Positions 5,911-7,586 of a stretch of DNA of 7,586 bases are shown here, piece by piece. The notes below the pieces were generated by a model. That model had not been told where the DNA came from and did not search any database. It saw only the letters and a program-made list of their open reading frames with translations. The translations under genes and the position numbers were made by a program. Each line of letters starts with the position of its first letter. Within the stretch, counting starts at the first letter, position 1. The stretch is from UMGS1387 sp045577475. Its GTDB lineage: Bacteria; Bacillota; Clostridia; Oscillospirales; CAG-382. The DNA is taken from assembly GCA_045577475.1 (NCBI GenBank), contig JAZNIM010000029.1, positions 1 through 7,586 of the forward strand, given 5' to 3'.

Positions 5911-6968
5911 TTTGAAGTTTTACATGTTACAATAATACGTCCGTCATTGTCCCCTGAAAGGGTGTAAGAGCCGTTTTTGGGGACATAAACGTTTGTTCCG
6001 TCCTCGGAAACGGTACAGGAATAGATGCTGTAGCTTTCGCCGTCCTCGGTTGTGACGCTAAGGCGTTTACTGTCAACGGGAAGCGTGGAAACAAGCTGAA
6101 TGTATTCCTCAAGGCACAGGTTGTTCTTTTTCATGTAGTAAGCGTGAGCTTTTCCTACATAACGAAGATGCCACGGCTCATAGGTTATGCCTGTAAGAGC
6201 GGTTTTATCACTTGGGTATCTTATTACAAAGCCGTATTTGTGGCAGTTATCTGTTATCCACTTATAAATACCGCTTCCGTCGTATTCCGTGTATTCGGCA
6301 CCGTTGAACAGAGTAAGGTCAATTGCAAGGCAGGTATGATGCTCGCTGAAGCCGGGGACGGTTGCAAGCGCTTTGCCTTGTTCCTCGCCCAGTTCTTCAA
6401 TTTTACTGTTAAGAACACGCTGCTGATCCTCAAATGAGCGGTAGGTGTCAAAAATCATGACGTCGGTGTTATCGTTTTCCTGAGCAAAGTCGGTGAGAAG
6501 TCTGTCTATTTCTTCAAGCACATGAGGCTTTAAAAGGTCGTAGTTGCTCTTTACCCAGTAGCTTGCATCGGTACTGTCGGGAATCTGAACAGCCTCCTGG
6601 TCCGAAACAAGCGTGGAAACCGCTTCAAAGTCGTAGGCGTGGGTGGAATCAACAAGCACAAGGTCGCCCCGCTTTGTATCGCTTTGAGAAACGGTGACGG
6701 TTATGAAGTTTTCCTCAATATCCTTTTTTATTCTCTCGGCTTGCTGCAAGGCTTGCTTTTCGCTGTCGGAAACCGCAGGAGTATAAATTTTTTCCTTCAG
6801 AGATTCGTTTCCCGTGATAATCATGGAGAAAACCTTGAAAACTCCGATTGCCAGCACAAGACACACTGCAAGAAGTATGGTATTATAGCTTATATTTATT
6901 CCGCCGTTATCAGCCGCTTTCTGCGGCGTTTTTTTTACGGGACGTCTGTTATTGTAATTTCCGTTCAA
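5907..6968 (-). CDS. Membrane-anchored M15 (VanY-like) D,D-carboxypeptidase
   Basis: This zinc peptidase probably trims the terminal D-Ala of peptidoglycan stem peptides outside the membrane. I prefer the TTG start at 6966-6968 (353 residues): GGAG (6977-6980) lies 8 nt before it, and the likely promoter -10 at 7001-7006 would leave almost no leader for the ATG at 6990-6992, which has no ribosome site and adds 8 residues. Residues 1-27 are a basic cytoplasmic tail (NNRRPVKKTPQK), and about 30-52 a single membrane helix. A charged, probably helical linker follows. The catalytic domain spans about 100-285: TYRSFEDQ (175-182), SEHHTCLAID (208-217, zinc ligands H210 and D217), and YEPWHLRYVG (263-272, catalytic E264 and zinc ligand H267). 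The usual Gly of the SxHxxGxxxD motif is Cys213. About 55 residues of a beta-rich tail follow the domain. It converges on mazF and diverges from smpB. Substrate (D-Ala-D-Ala versus L,D) is not settled. Confidence 0.88.
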   Translation of the reverse strand: MNGNYNNRRPVKKTPQKAADNGGINISYNTILLAVCLVLAIGVFKVFSMIITGNESLKEKIYTPAVSDSEKQALQQAERIKKDIEENFITVTVSQSDTKRGDLVLVDSTHAYDFEAVSTLVSDQEAVQIPDSTDASYWVKSNYDLLKPHVLEEIDRLLTDFAQENDNTDVMIFDTYRSFEDQQRVLNSKIEELGEEQGKALATVPGFSEHHTCLAIDLTLFNGAEYTEYDGSGIYKWITDNCHKYGFVIRYPSDKTALTGITYEPWHLRYVGKAHAYYMKKNNLCLEEYIQLVSTLPVDSKRLSVTTEDGESYSIYSCTVSEDGTNVYVPKNGSYTLSGDNDGRIIVTCKTSN

Positions 6969-6974
6969 GACAAT

Positions 6975-7006
6975 CACTCCGATTTTTGTCATTATTTATA
7001 ATTATA
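6975..7006 (-). promoter_or_regulatory. Carboxypeptidase promoter -10 and ribosome site that decide the start
   Basis: On the minus strand, TATAAT (7001-7006) has a poor -35 (TTTTAT, 7024-7029) at 17 bp. It predicts a transcript starting near 6994. GGAGTG (6975-6980) then lies in a leader of about 25 nt and points to the TTG codon at 6966-6968. The upstream ATG (6990-6992) would sit almost at the 5' end of this transcript. Confidence 0.55.
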
Positions 7007-7072
7007 ACGTATTTTTCGTAAATATAAAAGGCTTTTTTTATAATTTTACAATTTATTAAGTATTATTTTCTA

Positions 7073-7101
7073 TTGCAAATATCGTTATTGCGTGTTATAA
7101 T
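7073..7101 (+). promoter_or_regulatory. Sigma-A promoter of smpB
   Basis: TTGCAA (7073-7078), a 17-bp spacer and a consensus TATAAT (7096-7101) preceded by TG one base upstream (7093-7094, extended -10). Transcription would start near 7108, about 30 nt before the ATG. With the opposing promoter at 7001-7006 it makes 6969-7137 a divergent promoter region. Confidence 0.8.
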
Positions 7102-7137
7102 TATGGCAAACAGGCTGAAATGAAAAGAGGCGACGTT

Positions 7138-7586
7138 ATGGCAGCAAAAAACGACGGCGAAAAAATTGCCGCACAGAATAAAAAAGCATACCACGATTAT
7201 TTCGTGGAGGACACATATGAGGCAGGAATAGAGCTTTGCGGCACTGAGGTCAAGAGTATACGACAGGGTGCTGTCAATATGAAGGACTCCTTCTGCAAGG
7301 TTGAAAAGGGCGAGATGATGATGTACGGAGTGCATATCAGCCCCTATGAAAAAGGAAATATTTTCAACAAAAATCCCCTTCGTGAGCGTAAGCTTCTTTT
7401 GCACAAAAAGGAAATAATGAAGCTTTTCGGTCTTTGCGGAAAGGAAGGCTATGCGCTTATTCCGCTGAAGATGTATTTTCAAGGCTCAAGAGTAAAGGTT
7501 GAGCTTGGACTTTGCAAAGGTAAAAAGAATTACGACAAGCGTGAAACCGAGGCGAAGAAGCAGGCGGGTCGTGACATTGAAAGAGC
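7138..7586 (+). CDS. smpB: SsrA-binding protein SmpB (C-terminus cut by window end)
   Basis: SmpB binds tmRNA and brings it to ribosomes stalled on broken mRNA, allowing trans-translation. The visible 149 complete codons cover nearly the whole protein: NKKAYHDYF (14-22), TYEAGIELCGTEVKSIRQG (26-44), the HISPYEKGN strand (66-74), PLRERKLLLHK (80-90), the RVKVELGLCKGKK core (118-130) and YDKRE (132-136). The tail AGRDIERA (143-150) is where the family ends, so only a few residues are missing. These segments build the OB-fold RNA-binding barrel and the C-terminal tail that enters the mRNA channel. The ATG at 7138 has AGAGG (7126-7130) 7 nt upstream. The extra N-terminal dozen residues before NKKA are common. 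An open frame on the opposite strand (7063-7482) is a shadow. The tmRNA gene (ssrA) is not in the window. Confidence 0.96.
   Translation, partial: MAAKNDGEKIAAQNKKAYHDYFVEDTYEAGIELCGTEVKSIRQGAVNMKDSFCKVEKGEMMMYGVHISPYEKGNIFNKNPLRERKLLLHKKEIMKLFGLCGKEGYALIPLKMYFQGSRVKVELGLCKGKKNYDKRETEAKKQAGRDIER

Noticed and set aside
6639..7001. 120-codon plus-strand open frame opposite the carboxypeptidase gene
   Set aside because: Shadow of the carboxypeptidase N-terminal region and linker; no ribosome site and no domain.
7063..7482. 139-codon minus-strand open frame
   Set aside because: Antisense to smpB, which is unmistakable, and it covers the smpB promoter.

Overview
The window suggests a low-to-moderate GC, Gram-positive anaerobe of the Clostridia, probably a gut or plant-fibre-associated member of the Ruminococcaceae/Oscillospiraceae. 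This placement is inference. It rests on Bacillus-type MazF and SmpB sequences, consensus sigma-A promoters, AGGAGG ribosome binding sites and a secreted GLUG-type repeat protein. No rRNA, tRNA, phage, IS element or CRISPR array was seen.

Layout, left to right. (1) Positions 1-142 are a non-coding leader holding a near-perfect sigma-A promoter. (2) 149-2173 (+) encodes a large secreted beta-helix repeat protein, closed by a hairpin terminator. (3) 2247-2573 (+) encodes a small GIY-YIG protein of the YazA/YhbQ type. It converges on (4) 2655-3431 (-), an AraC-family regulator, and the two share a bidirectional terminator. (5) 3432-3555 is a 124-bp divergent regulatory region with two promoters and a 21-bp-spaced direct repeat. 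(6) 3556-5373 (+) encodes a GH127-type (DUF1680) beta-L-arabinofuranosidase with a complete Glu/Cys zinc-thiolate active site, followed by a terminator. (7) 5535-5894 (+) encodes a MazF/EndoA RNase toxin without a visible antitoxin. It converges on (8) 5907-6968 (-), a membrane-anchored M15 (VanY-like) D,D-carboxypeptidase. (9) 6969-7137 is a divergent promoter region. (10) 7138 to the window end encodes SmpB, cut off at its C-terminus.

The clearest functional unit is AraC regulator plus GH127. The gene pair, the promoter lacking a good -35, and the repeats 21 bp apart together look like a one-enzyme, sugar-inducible switch for plant arabinoside use. No transporter is present, so uptake must be encoded elsewhere. 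The other genes are housekeeping or singletons: MazF (mRNA cleavage) and SmpB (rescue of ribosomes stalled on broken mRNA) are functionally related but separately transcribed, and the carboxypeptidase trims peptidoglycan.

I do not see a wholly new system. The items most worth a second look are the 21-bp operator in the AraC/GH127 gap, the one-cysteine-per-turn ladder in the secreted repeat protein, the unaccompanied MazF, and the Gly-to-Cys change inside the zinc motif of the carboxypeptidase.
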